64,000 nucleotides of DNA from Kryptolebias marmoratus. Lineage: Eukaryota; Chordata; Actinopteri; Cyprinodontiformes; Rivulidae. Positions 49,601 to 59,486 of the stretch are shown here, one piece after another (position 1 is the first letter of the stretch; every line of letters begins with the position of its first letter). The position numbers and the translations under genes are program-made. The DNA is taken from the NCBI RefSeq assembly GCF_001649575.2, contig NC_051437.1, forward strand, positions 20,798,381 through 20,862,380. Reading direction: 5' to 3'. Below the pieces are notes generated by a model, which was not told where the DNA came from, did no database searches, and saw nothing but the letters and a program-made list of their open reading frames with translations.

Positions 49601-52600
49601 GACGACTGCTGCACACATCATAACAGACAGCTGCCACCAGTTTGCGCCGAGCAGCCTCTTCTCAGGCGCCTTTCTTCATGAACGTACAGGTATAAGAAGG
49701 TCAAGAGGAAAGGAAAATGCACCAAAAGGTCAAGGATGTCTCGAAGCCACAACAGAGGAGGACAGTGGTGGGGGAGAGAGAGACAGACATGTGATGTATT
49801 AAAATCCCCACCCGACCCTTTGGATTTGATTGGATCCCTGTATTTCAACTTCACAATCTCGCCCAAAGAAGCCAGAGGACTCGCCGCCTCGTCAACGCCA
49901 CCCAGCACCCTCACACGCTGCCGACCACGGAGCCGCTGTGAGTGGTGGGGGGACGTGTCAGGGTACGTGGTCTCATGCTTTTTGACAGACAGTAGCCACA
50001 GTGCTCGCCTCTGTCTACAGAGGGGACCAAACGGAGGCGAACAAGAGAAAGCGGCATGAATCAGCCCCATTCTTCTGTGCGCTCTTTACTGTCTATCATG
50101 TGACCGCCAGAAAAAAAAAAGGCTCAAATCTGGATTATTATAACATACAGTGGCCTTTTGTGAGAGGACCTCTAAATTTAGTGAGGGTTTTATCTGTTTA
50201 TAATTAAAATTAGAAGGATTTTAAAAAGATTATTAGTTTAATATATCATAGTGTTTTTTTTTAATTGCTCCATAGTCTGTATAGAATGACAGAGCTTGAA
50301 AGAATAGCTAGCATTCTACGCATACCTCAACAACGCCACAAACAGACGGGCAGATGCTTTGCCTGTCTGTTTGTCTGGTCAGTCCTGCTGACCCTGTATG
50401 CAGACACAGTCACATCTGCTTTCTGGAGCGGCAGGTTTTGTTTTTGTTTTTTGAACTAACAATACTTTCAGCAACTCCCTTTGCCTCTCAGTAACCCTCA
50501 AGACGAAACCAAATCGTAGACCCCATTTAAACGCCAGCTGCCTTAAACCGAGGCCGCGAAAACACAACGTGACAAAGACGTCGGGCAAAACGCAAACAGA
50601 GTTCAAGAGGAGGAGAAATCCGATGCAGCGCTCAATAATTTACATGCATCATCTTTTATGTGTTGGACCAAGAGATGGAACGTATATTAATAACACTGTG
50701 GGCCGTATTTCACAAGAGATTTAACGTCCCTCCAATATTAAAATCTAACTGATGGGAGTTTGATTTAGGGTGTTTTTAAAATGGACTCTTGCATCACACA
50801 AGACTACTGATCAAATGGTGGACAGCAGCTTGCAAACTGAGCAGTGAAACTGGCCTTATTTAAACCATAACCAAATATAAAGGAATTGCCAAACATTCAA
50901 AACGGTCCCATCTGATTTTATATGGAAATGCGGTTTACATTACACGGCAGCTCGCATCCAAACACGGCGCCTCTGTCACAGGAGTGAAGTTTACTCTGCA
51001 GATGCAGCAGGTGTTATGTTTTGCATTGTCGCCTTACTGATGTCTTCAGACATTATTAAATATATAAAACCTGCAGAGTGACGCAAAAGTATCCAACTGT
51101 GTGTAGATCTTTTCAAATGCATTTCTTTTGTGTCATTTTTTTTACATAACTAGAAGGAGCAGTAAAATGCAAATATACCTTTTTAGGGTACATGCAAATT
51201 ATTTTAAAAATGTGAAGAAACGAAAATGTTACAACCGTGGCTATGGCTGTGGATTTTTTTTAGTATCCTAAAATGTAATATGGGTTTGCACAGCATTAAA
51301 AAACACGATTTGAAATAAAGGGCACCCGGCGAACGGGAGCGAGGCCTGCGTTAACGCAATCAAACCTCTGCGTTTTTATGGCGCGAGACGCAAGTTCGTT
51401 TCATTAACTACCAAACGTTATTCGCGGCACTGAAAGCTGCTCCGTGCCAACCACGGGACCGTTCGTGCTGATCCACGCTCAGCCGGTCAACAGAGTGACT
51501 GAAACTGCCACAACACTCCATGTTCGCCGACACACAAGTGTTGCATTTATCATCGCTTGGACAACAGAGCGCCGCCCGGCGTGCACCGGGCTCACAAAGG
51601 AATGTGACATCCATTCATGTCCAGTATCGGTTTAAATTTATCCAGCCACAGGATGTGAAATGCTTCTTGTCTGGGTTTAGCCACCTCATGCACGCATCAG
51701 TTGTTTGTCATCAGACTTAATGAAATGATGGGCACCCCGCTGATGTTTATCCTACTGATCTTTATGAAAGATAACTAAGGATTATTCAAATGAAATAAAT
51801 GTTCTAATAAGATGTGAAGTAAATTACCACAAATGATATCCTTCACATGTAACAATGACCAACCTTCTAAACCCCTGCACGTCACATTGGCTGCGCGCGC
51901 AGGGCGCCTTTAACATGGCCCGCCGATTGGTAATCTGTGATGTCACACCAAGGCTCAGAAGACATCTGTGCAGATTTAGAGCCAGGATGGGATTACGGGT
52001 CTTGGTCATGATTATTTCAGTAAGCTACAGATATAGCTACTTACTTATGTGAACTGTCCTGTATGATGTATCTAACACATACATGTCCCTTCTGTCAGTT
52101 TGGGTTTAAAGTTTATTATTGTCATCATTATTTATTTCTTTCCTGCATATGGCGTGTCTGGTGTTTTCCTTTCTTTCCGTACTCCACTGTAGCCCATCAT
52201 CTAAATGCCACTGCTAATTACACCGTCTACTTAGAGACAATAAAGGCATTCTGGTGGTGAATAGCTGTTGGATCCAATCATGTAGCGTGGCAGCGACTAC
52301 AGTGAAATGCACGTCACTTCCTACGCCGTGCCTTCTACTTCTGGGATCATTAATCAGTCTGAGAAACCTCACATCAGCTGCGGATGCTTTTGCCCTGCTT
52401 GCAGAAATACACCGAGACCTCTCTGCCCTGAGGTAACAGTGGTCGCCCACCTCCGCTGACGCCCGCCCCTGCATGCAGCATTTATGCCTTAATTCAGGAG
52501 GTCGCGCCTCTGGTCCGGTGACACTGCCCCCCCCCCCCCCNNNNNNNNNNNNNNNNNNNNNNNNNNNNNNNNNNNNNNNNNNNNNNNNNNNNNNNNNNNN

Positions 52601-53276
52601 NNNNNNNNCCCCCCCCCCCCCCCCCCCCCAATCTCACACGGACTTTACACACACGCATGTCCGCCGAGAGATCCTCCCGTCCCTGTCGCTTCCACGGAGG
52701 CGTCCTGTCACTGTGAAATGTCCTGAGGTCTGAACAGAGACAACAACACCAGGTGATCAAGCTGCACAGATGCTGGGGACGTGTCTTTACTTGAGAAGCT
52801 GCCACGTCTAAACAGACACACACAGAGAGAAAAAAAAACCAAGACTCGACTGTTGCAGTGATCAGTTTTAGATACCCTGCTGCCTTGTGCAGGAAATGCA
52901 GCGTGGTTCAGCAAAAAATGAAATCGGGCGTCATCGCTTCCCCCCCAGTCAGGAGGCAGTCTGGCTGAGAAGTGGGTTAGGCGGTCACCGCTCCTCTTCC
53001 TCACTACGAGGCGGACCGGGCGAGACCTGCTTGGCAGCAACCATGTCACAGTGACCGCCTTTTTAAACCCTGCAGGGCGTGCGTTATACAGAGGACCGGA
53101 TACTGATACTTGCCTAGCTGCCCCTGGCTGATCGTCAGCACGATCTGATCCATGAGGAGGTACCGGAACTCCACATCCTCGTCGGCGCAGCGCTCCTTCA
53201 GCGCCCGGAGGATCTGGACCTGCGGGTACTCCTGGCTGATGCGCCGGTCGGTCACGAACCAAACTCGGGAGCACAT
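43615..53276 (-). CDS. rimkla: N-acetylaspartylglutamate synthase A (RimK-like ATP-grasp ligase), complete, 5 exons
   Basis: Exons 53276-53114, 47630-47400, 46088-46002, 44943-44740, 44126-43615; every junction is phase 1, total 398 residues (human RIMKLA 391, RIMKLB 386). It is a cytosolic ATP-dependent ligase joining glutamate to N-acetylaspartate (NAAG) or citrate. The N terminus [20 protein letters not shown] is RIMKLA-like; ATP-grasp blocks follow: [79 protein letters not shown] and the metal/nucleotide motif CEANANVGF. The tail ([18 protein letters not shown]; ending [11 protein letters not shown]) and PTPWVQ resemble RIMKLB instead, so it is a mosaic; the name follows synteny with zmynd12. 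Intron 1 has a GC donor. The start ATG lies in a CpG island. Neuronal expression is expected from the family. Confidence 0.9.
47977..48183 (-). other. Unexplained open frame in rimkla intron 1
   Basis: The minus-strand frame begins [20 protein letters not shown] with QKRMHLK next, where CTGAAG|GTATCT could be a donor; the DNA just upstream is richer in CpG than its surroundings. I recognise no family. It is in the wrong phase to be an alternative rimkla first exon (exon 2 needs phase 1). It may be chance. Confidence 0.2.
48184..52526. other. rimkla: Rest of rimkla intron 1
   Basis: About 4 kb of intron with no exon, RNA gene or clear transposon that I can support. Open frames near 49.6-50.1 kb occur on both strands but show no family resemblance. 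Confidence 0.5.
52527..52629. repeat. Poly(C) tract with a 68-base assembly gap
   Basis: C runs at 52527-52540 and 52609-52629 flank N at 52541-52608. The gap probably hides a longer poly(C) or C-rich tract that defeated sequencing. On the minus strand, which is the rimkla RNA sense, this is a long G run in intron 1. Confidence 0.9.
53108..53113 (-). other. rimkla: GC splice donor (GC-AG) of rimkla intron 1
   Basis: Minus strand CAGCTAG|GCAAGT. Exon 1 must end after CAG CTA G so that exon 2 (GTCTGCGAGTGGAG) reads G-L-R-V-E, aligning with the family QGNLGLRING/GGHLGLQLN block. The nearest GT (GGCAA|GTATCA) would leave exon 2 out of frame. GCAAGT after AG is the GC-donor consensus. Confidence 0.85.
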
Positions 53277-54245
53277 TTCGCAATGAGTGGATTTAAAAAC
53301 AGTGGTGATAATAATAATAATAGGGTGGAGTGGGCTGAAAACACAGAGGCGGGGGCGGCAGGTGTTAGCGCGGGATTCTTGTGGAAGCTCTCACAATGGA
53401 AGCGGGACGAGCACGCTGTGATGCGGGGCTAAAAAAAAGGAGGAAAAAAAAGAAAAGAAAATACACCACGGACTCAACCTCTGTCTGGACCGAACCGGGC
53501 TCGGGTGAAAAAAAATCTCCTGTATCACCTTCGGTTCCCCTCGATTGAAGCCATCTAGTCTCGTCGCGGAGCAGTTTGCTGAACCCCCGACCGACAAAGA
53601 AAACGCAACACTGGCGAGGAAGATGACGGTGTTCTGCTGCCCGCTAAAAAAAAAAACGAGAGGCAGCTCTCTCTTCTCTGGCCGCGGAGGCAAACAAAGC
53701 TGAAGCCCCGCCGCTCCGCGTTTCCGTTTGGCAACTCAGAAACTGCTCCCAAAGTTTCCCCCTCGAACGCGGCTGTTGCGCGAAGTCTCAAACCGCCAAG
53801 TTGTCGGTTTATGACGAAATGTAAGCTAACCGACGCAACTATCCCCTCCTCTCTGACTCCTTTGGCCGCTATCCACGAGGTATTGGTGCTGAAAAGTGCA
53901 CGCGCTTCGTTTACAACTCCACTCCTTGGCGTTGCTCGTGTGCGCCGCACACGGGGTCTGCCCCTAAACAAAGGTTTCCAGGGGCGTCGGCCAATCACGA
54001 CGCGAGGATCGCCTCGCCGTCCAAACAGCGGGGCGGACGGAGGGGGGCGGGTTCTCCGCCACTCGGACCAATGGGAGGGAGGGACGGAGCGGAGGTAGGC
54101 GGAGCCGTGCGTGGGCGCGCGCGGGGTGCTCTCAGAATCACTGCAGAAGCGCGTAACGTGCACGATACCGCGCATCCTCCTAACCGGTTCAGACCAGACG
54201 TGTGAGCGAGGAGGGTTAGCGAAGGAGAGCGTTTTCTGTCGAAAA
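53277..54245. promoter_or_regulatory. rimkla: CpG island and promoter region of rimkla
   Basis: GC- and CpG-rich DNA surrounds and precedes the rimkla ATG on the minus strand. CCAAT boxes occur near 53990 (GGCCAATCACG) and near 54067 (GGACCAATGGG), and GC-box-like GGGGGGCGGG near 54042. Long open frames here on both strands are products of GC-rich composition. The transcription start is not located, and divergent transcription to the right is possible. Confidence 0.65.
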
Positions 54246-54669
54246 GGCAGGAAAATAAAGAAGGGCATTACGTATTGAAAATACTGCAGTGTTTTACGTC
54301 TGTTTTTAGTTCTGGTTTGACTTTAAAAAGCGGAAGTTGTGTATTTATTTCTTAATACTCAGGGCCATTGTTTGCCGACGCCATAGAGACAGCTGCGTGT
54401 CGGCTGGGCGAACTGACCCACTTCTGTTGTGCAGAGGAAACATGAATCTGGAGCTGGTGGGAGTTCACTGTAATATCAGATCACACAGTCTTTAGAACGA
54501 TCAGACTTGCCAGAATTTATCATGTCGACCACATACAAATCTGCAAATTTTCACCAATAGCTCCTAAACTCGTTGCGGAATCTTAACATTTATACTAGAA
54601 AAAAATCTGCCTTTTTTCTGCGAAAATGCAACCCCGAGTTTGTTGAAACAGCTGAAATTTAACTTTTAA

Positions 54670-55170
54670 AGTTAAAGCAAACAGAGCAGAAGCTAAGAAT
54701 AGCAAATGGTAGCCTAATGCCAAAATCTGGAAAACTGAAGCTAAAGCTCAAATAAGCAAAACAAAAATGTTTCTAAAAGTTAAAAAAAAAAACAAGCTAG
54801 AATGAATATGCCCTTAGGTAAAAGCAAAATAAAGAAAAAACATAAATAGGAACTAAAATGACTACAATAATAGCTGAAAATACTGAAAATAGAACAACTA
54901 GCTACCTAAAATTAGTATATGGTAGCTAAAAACCAAAACCATCAAAACAGTACATAAGAGCTAACGAAACAAGCTAGAAACAACAGACCCTTAAGTAAAA
55001 GCTAAAATAAGCAAAACTGTAGCTAAAAGCCAAAACCAGCAAAGCAGTTGCTCCAAGGTAAAAGCAGAAGCATAGCTAAAATAAGGAAATCATAGGTAAA
55101 AGCTAAAATTAGCATAACAGTAGCTAAAACCTAAAATTAACTAAAGAAATATTTAAAAGATAAAATAACT
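54670..55170. repeat. Degenerate AGCTAAAAGC-type tandem repeat, copy 2
   Basis: Units such as GTAGCTAAAAGC, AGCTAAAATAAGCAAAAC and CAGTAGCTAAAACC recur with variation over about 500 bases. It uses the same words as the array at 33.3-33.6 kb. Confidence 0.8.
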
Positions 55171-56157
55171 GAAACTGATAATCCTCATTCATCTGAATAA
55201 AAACAAAGTGAAATGTTTAAATGAGACAAAAAGCTGAAGGGTTTTTGAAGTGGCTAAATGTTGGAAACCATCTGTAAAAACTACAAACATGAGGATCATC
55301 AGGATGACGGTAAAGCAGCGATGATCAGTCATGATATGTTGAATAAATCGAGTATGAACTAAAGACATTAATTTAACACTCATGTGTAAACATTTAACCA
55401 GGCCTCAGCTTTCTGACTGCCCCCTGTTGTTCTGCAGGTTAAACATGGCCGATGCCTCGTTCAGTTGCCTTGGTGTTTTCTTCTTTTAAAACGATGATTT
55501 CTGTTTCAGATAATCCTAAAAGCTCACACACAAGTAGAGTATACTGTTAATAAATATTAAATAGTACCAATTTAGATTTTCATTATTAAGAGCTGAATTC
55601 AGTTCAACGTGTATTTAATGACAGGAATGGGTTTTATTTGTTCACTGAACCTCTTTAACCGAGAGTACACAACCTCATCTCTTCTTTTCTTCCCCCCCTC
55701 ACATCGCTGAACTTCCACCGAGTTGAAAACATTTAGGAGCTTGTGTTGTTTGGTTCAGACTGAGCCGCCGCGATCACACGGCCATGTCAGGAGCACGAAA
55801 CACACAGCAGGCCAATCTGCTTCACTGTAGACAGGAAGTGTGTCATTGACGGCGCTCTCTTAACTATTTTTAAACCTACAACAACAACAAACGATGCCAA
55901 AACAAAAGCAAGACTTGAGGTACAATCAGCAAGCCTCGTTATCTAGGAACATGGCCGTTAATGATGGGATTCACAGAACGCTGTCAGCACCCAGGTTTCC
56001 TTTTTATCCATTTTAATCCTGTATCCATTTATCCATTGTAATCCAAATTGCTGCTCATTGCGTCTTTTATAGGGAAGGCAGGACTTGTAACACCGACTTA
56101 GCTTTTCCTACTCATGTCTGCCAAAATGTGATGCCATTTCCCTGCTTGGAAGCAGGT

Positions 56158-56180
56158 TGTGTGTGTGTGTGTGTGTGTGT
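56158..56180. repeat. (GT)n microsatellite
   Basis: About eleven uninterrupted GT units on the plus strand. Confidence 0.95.
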
Positions 56181-57955
56181 CGTGTATGACTGGGCCACGT
56201 TTGTTTTCCTTTCTGTTGGGCCATTAACCTTCCGAAATAAAACCACTAAATGACTGAAAAGCAACATACACTCGACCGTATTCTACATGACAGAGACAGT
56301 GCGTTTTCTTTTATTCTCACAGAATAAAGTATAGAAACTCAGTGTACGCTAACTTTGCAGCCATATGGGGAAATGAGTGATCGCAAATAATCCAGTACAG
56401 TGAATAAAACAACAAAAAGTGCAAAAGTTTAGTCGACCTTGAAGTGACTGAGTACAGACACTTCATTTACCAAACTGCACACCTAGGCTGCAGGGTTTCC
56501 TGTTAAGTCTCGCGAGATTTGGGTTAACTCTCGCATAAATTATCATGATAATAATAATAATAAAAGAAATATGAGACACTAGCTGTTTGCATGTGAAATT
56601 AACCAGAAACTCAAACTGTCTAATACACTAAATGTCAACACAAATTATCTCCACAACAATTTATATATTTTTTTCCCTTTGCTTCATTTTTGTGCTTAAC
56701 TAATGACGCTTTTCTCTTGTAAACGTGGATTTTTTTTTAATGTCTGATTAGCAAAGATTTGTTGCAGGAGTTTATGTGCAATATTTGTTGTCCTAAAGGT
56801 GGCTGTCCTGGTGGACTAAATGAAGAAGCTCTGCGTGATTTCATCAGGAGGAACCCTGTTTGTTTCCTCTGATTGCGTCTCTTCTCCTGCAACGTCAGAG
56901 CTGGATCAAACCGGGCCGAACCGGTCTAGCTGCTGACCCAGCAGGACGCTTCCCCTTTAAATCAGCTTCCTGCTATTTTATTTTATTAAATATACGTATA
57001 CTTTATTTTTGTCACATTCTCCGTGCACAGCCGATAGTTTCGCCTGCAGATGTTCAGCAGCTGGATGAAAGCCACGTTTCTGTTGGAGAAATCCCAACTA
57101 GCTGAGGCTGACGTGGTCCCAGCAGCTGGATCCAGGCTTGTTGAATCACATGGAAACCCACCTATACAGTCACCACACAGCCACACTTGGGCACAACGAG
57201 TCCACTGTTATAAAAATCCTTTTAAAATGGCCCCCCGGTACCTTCCAGATAACTCGTTTAGTAAGTCATCGCCTTGGTTTAGAGAGCCCCCTGGTGGTGG
57301 AGCGTCAGATTACAACAGTTGGGTCAGATTAAAAGATGCTCTCAGAGGCTGATGAAACCTTCTGATTTCCCACTGTAAGGAGCCCCATCATCCACACGAG
57401 AGCAGCACTGAGCTGTTTGTGTTGTGATCTGGGCAACCTGCTGCTACTGCCAAGGATTATTAAGTTAACAGAGTTTCTAGCTGTGATGCTGTTGTCCTTT
57501 GTGTTTACAACCATGCCCGAGGGACAAAGGTTGTGCAATGTCCACTTTGTATTTCATGTCTTAGACACAGACCAGACTGGTGGTTTCCAAGCGTTTCCGC
57601 TTCCAACCCACAAAATAACATATCACATCTCTTTAACTTATAACAAAATAACCCAACAGTACCAGTTTAAGAACAAACTCTGCTAATAATCCCATGAAAC
57701 AAGGCCATCATGACAACACAACCATGTGATTATGATTATTATATTTATTTTTTGTAGTAACTGTGAAAATGTTATTTATTTTGATCATTTGAGGACCCTC
57801 GCCTGATGCTTCATGGACCACAGTGGGGTTCTAATACCGACCTTTTTTTTAAGCTGACTTAAAAATGCCAACTAGTCATAAACTTCTCTGGTTTGATTCA
57901 TGTTTTGACAGAACCTATATTTTCTTTAGGAATCTTAACAATTCTGCCATAGATT

Positions 57956-59478
57956 CAGGGGTGGAAATTAGCACCCGCCACCGGCCAAACGCGGGTAAAT
58001 ATTTGAAGTGGCGGGTGAATTTGATCAACACACACGCCACTGTGGCGGGTTGGCAATTTAAACAATGGACATATGTCTTAGATTTAAACAGAAAAGATGT
58101 TATTTGTCCTCTTGAGATATAGGGGGCAGTAATGTGCTCGAGTTGCTGCTGTTACGTCGAGCCCTGTTCCCCCATCAGATACGGTTCTCCCTGCGTCTCC
58201 GTAAATAATGACTTATCTATTAACAGAATTGTTTAGAGGGGCAAATATTTCTCATTAAAAAAACAAAAAAAACCCATCATTCTTTTANNNNNNNNNNNNN
58301 NNNNNNNNNNNNNNNNNNNNNNNNNNNNNNNNNNNNNNNNNNNNNNNNNNNNNNNNNNNNNNNNNNNNNNNNNNNNNNNNNNNNNNNNNNNNNNNNNNNN
58401 NNNNNNNNNNNNNNNNNNNNNNNNNNNNNNNNNNNNNNNNNNNNNNNNNNNNNNNNNNNNNNNNNNNNNNNNNNNNNNNNNNNNNNNNNNNNNNNNNNNN
58501 NNNNNNNNNNNNNNNNNNNNNNNNNNNNNNNNNNNNNNNNNNNNNNNNNNNNNNNNNNNNNNNNNNNNNNNNNNNNNNNNNNNNNNNNNNNNNNNNNNNN
58601 NNNNNNNNNNNNNNNNNNNNNNNNNNNNNNNNNNNNNNNNNNNNNNNNNNNNNNNNNNNNNNNNNNNNNNNNNNNNNNNNNNNNNNNNNNNNNNNNNNNN
58701 NNNNNNNNNNNNNNNNNNNNNNNNNNNNNNNNNNNNNNNNNNNNNNNNNNNNNNNNNNNNNNNNNNNNNNNNNNNNNNNNNNNNNNNNNNNNNNNNNNNN
58801 NNNNNNNNNNNNNNNNNNNNNNNNNNNNNNNNNNNNNNNNNNNNNNNNNNNNNNNNNNNNNNNNNNNNNNNNNNNNNNNNNNNNNNNNNNNNNNNNNNNN
58901 NNNNNNNNNNNNNNNNNNNNNNNNNNNNNNNNNNNNNNNNNNNNNNNNNNNNNNNNNNNNNNNNNNNNNNNNNNNNNNNNNNNNNNNNNNNNNNNNNNNN
59001 NNNNNNNNNNNNNNNNNNNNNNNNNNNNNNNNNNNNNNNNNNNNNNNNNNNNNNNNNNNNNNNNNNNNNNNNNNNNNNNNNNNNNNNNNNNNNNNNNNNN
59101 NNNTGTCTGAAAAACATTACAACTTACATACAAAAACTTACAAAAGCACAAAAAAAAACTTCAAAAACACTCCACAGAAATAAATTTCACTTGTCTGAAT
59201 TTTTTATGTACAGATATGCATCTTTTAATGGTTTAAAATAAAATAAAAAAATAAGAAAAATCTAGTTGTTTCCATGCAGTGTCCAGAAAGAGGTGTTGTT
59301 CAGCTTGTAGGGCATCGCAACTGCTTCCACCCACCTCCATCATCATCTTCATCATCATATGAAATAACTTTTTGTCACAACAAAAAATAGTGGCTGGTAA
59401 AATATTTGAGTGGCCGGTAAAACATTTTGTCCACCAGCCATAGTGGCTGGTGGACAAAATTTTTAATTTCCACCCCTG
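57956..59478. mobile_element. hAT-type DNA transposon with perfect ends, interior in an assembly gap
   Basis: The ends are perfect inverted repeats of 15 bases, CAGGGGTGGAAATTA at 57956 and its inverse ending at 59478, and both sides carry the same 8-bp target duplication, CATAGATT (57948-57955 and 59479-59486). An 8-bp duplication and ends starting CAGGG are hallmarks of the hAT superfamily. Subterminal DNA is full of GTGGCGGGT/GTGGCTGGT words in both directions, typical hAT transposase-binding repeats. The middle 816 bases (58288-59103) are N, so I cannot say whether any transposase is present; at about 1.5 kb total it is most likely non-autonomous, if the gap size is right. Confidence 0.9.
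59424..59460. repeat. Perfect 17-bp-arm hairpin near the right end of the hAT element
   Basis: ATTTTGTCCACCAGCCA, then TAG, then TGGCTGGTGGACAAAAT: the arms are exact inverse copies around a 3-base loop, 18 bases inside the element's right end. Confidence 0.9.
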
Positions 59479-59486
59479 CATAGATT

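Larger units (their letters stand above)
54246..57947. other. Intergenic DNA, repeat-bearing, no gene seen
   Basis: Contains the second AGCTAAAA-type repeat (54.67-55.17 kb), a (GT)n tract at 56158-56180 and otherwise AT-rich DNA. No frame resembles a known protein. Confidence 0.5.

Noticed and set aside
51855..52052. Plus-strand frame [20 protein letters not shown] region in rimkla intron 1
   Set aside because: Short, no family match, no splice sites in register; probably chance.
43615..53276. Calling the gene rimklb because of its RIMKLB-like tail
   Set aside because: Neighbouring zmynd12 and the RIMKLA-like N terminus favour rimkla; the mosaic is recorded as a finding.
53555..54268. 237-residue minus-strand frame in the CpG island
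   Set aside because: GC-rich DNA has few stops by chance. It lies upstream of the clear rimkla ATG and shows no domain.
58233..59151. Two long minus-strand frames of about 290 residues
   Set aside because: They run through 816 N; there is no real sequence behind them.
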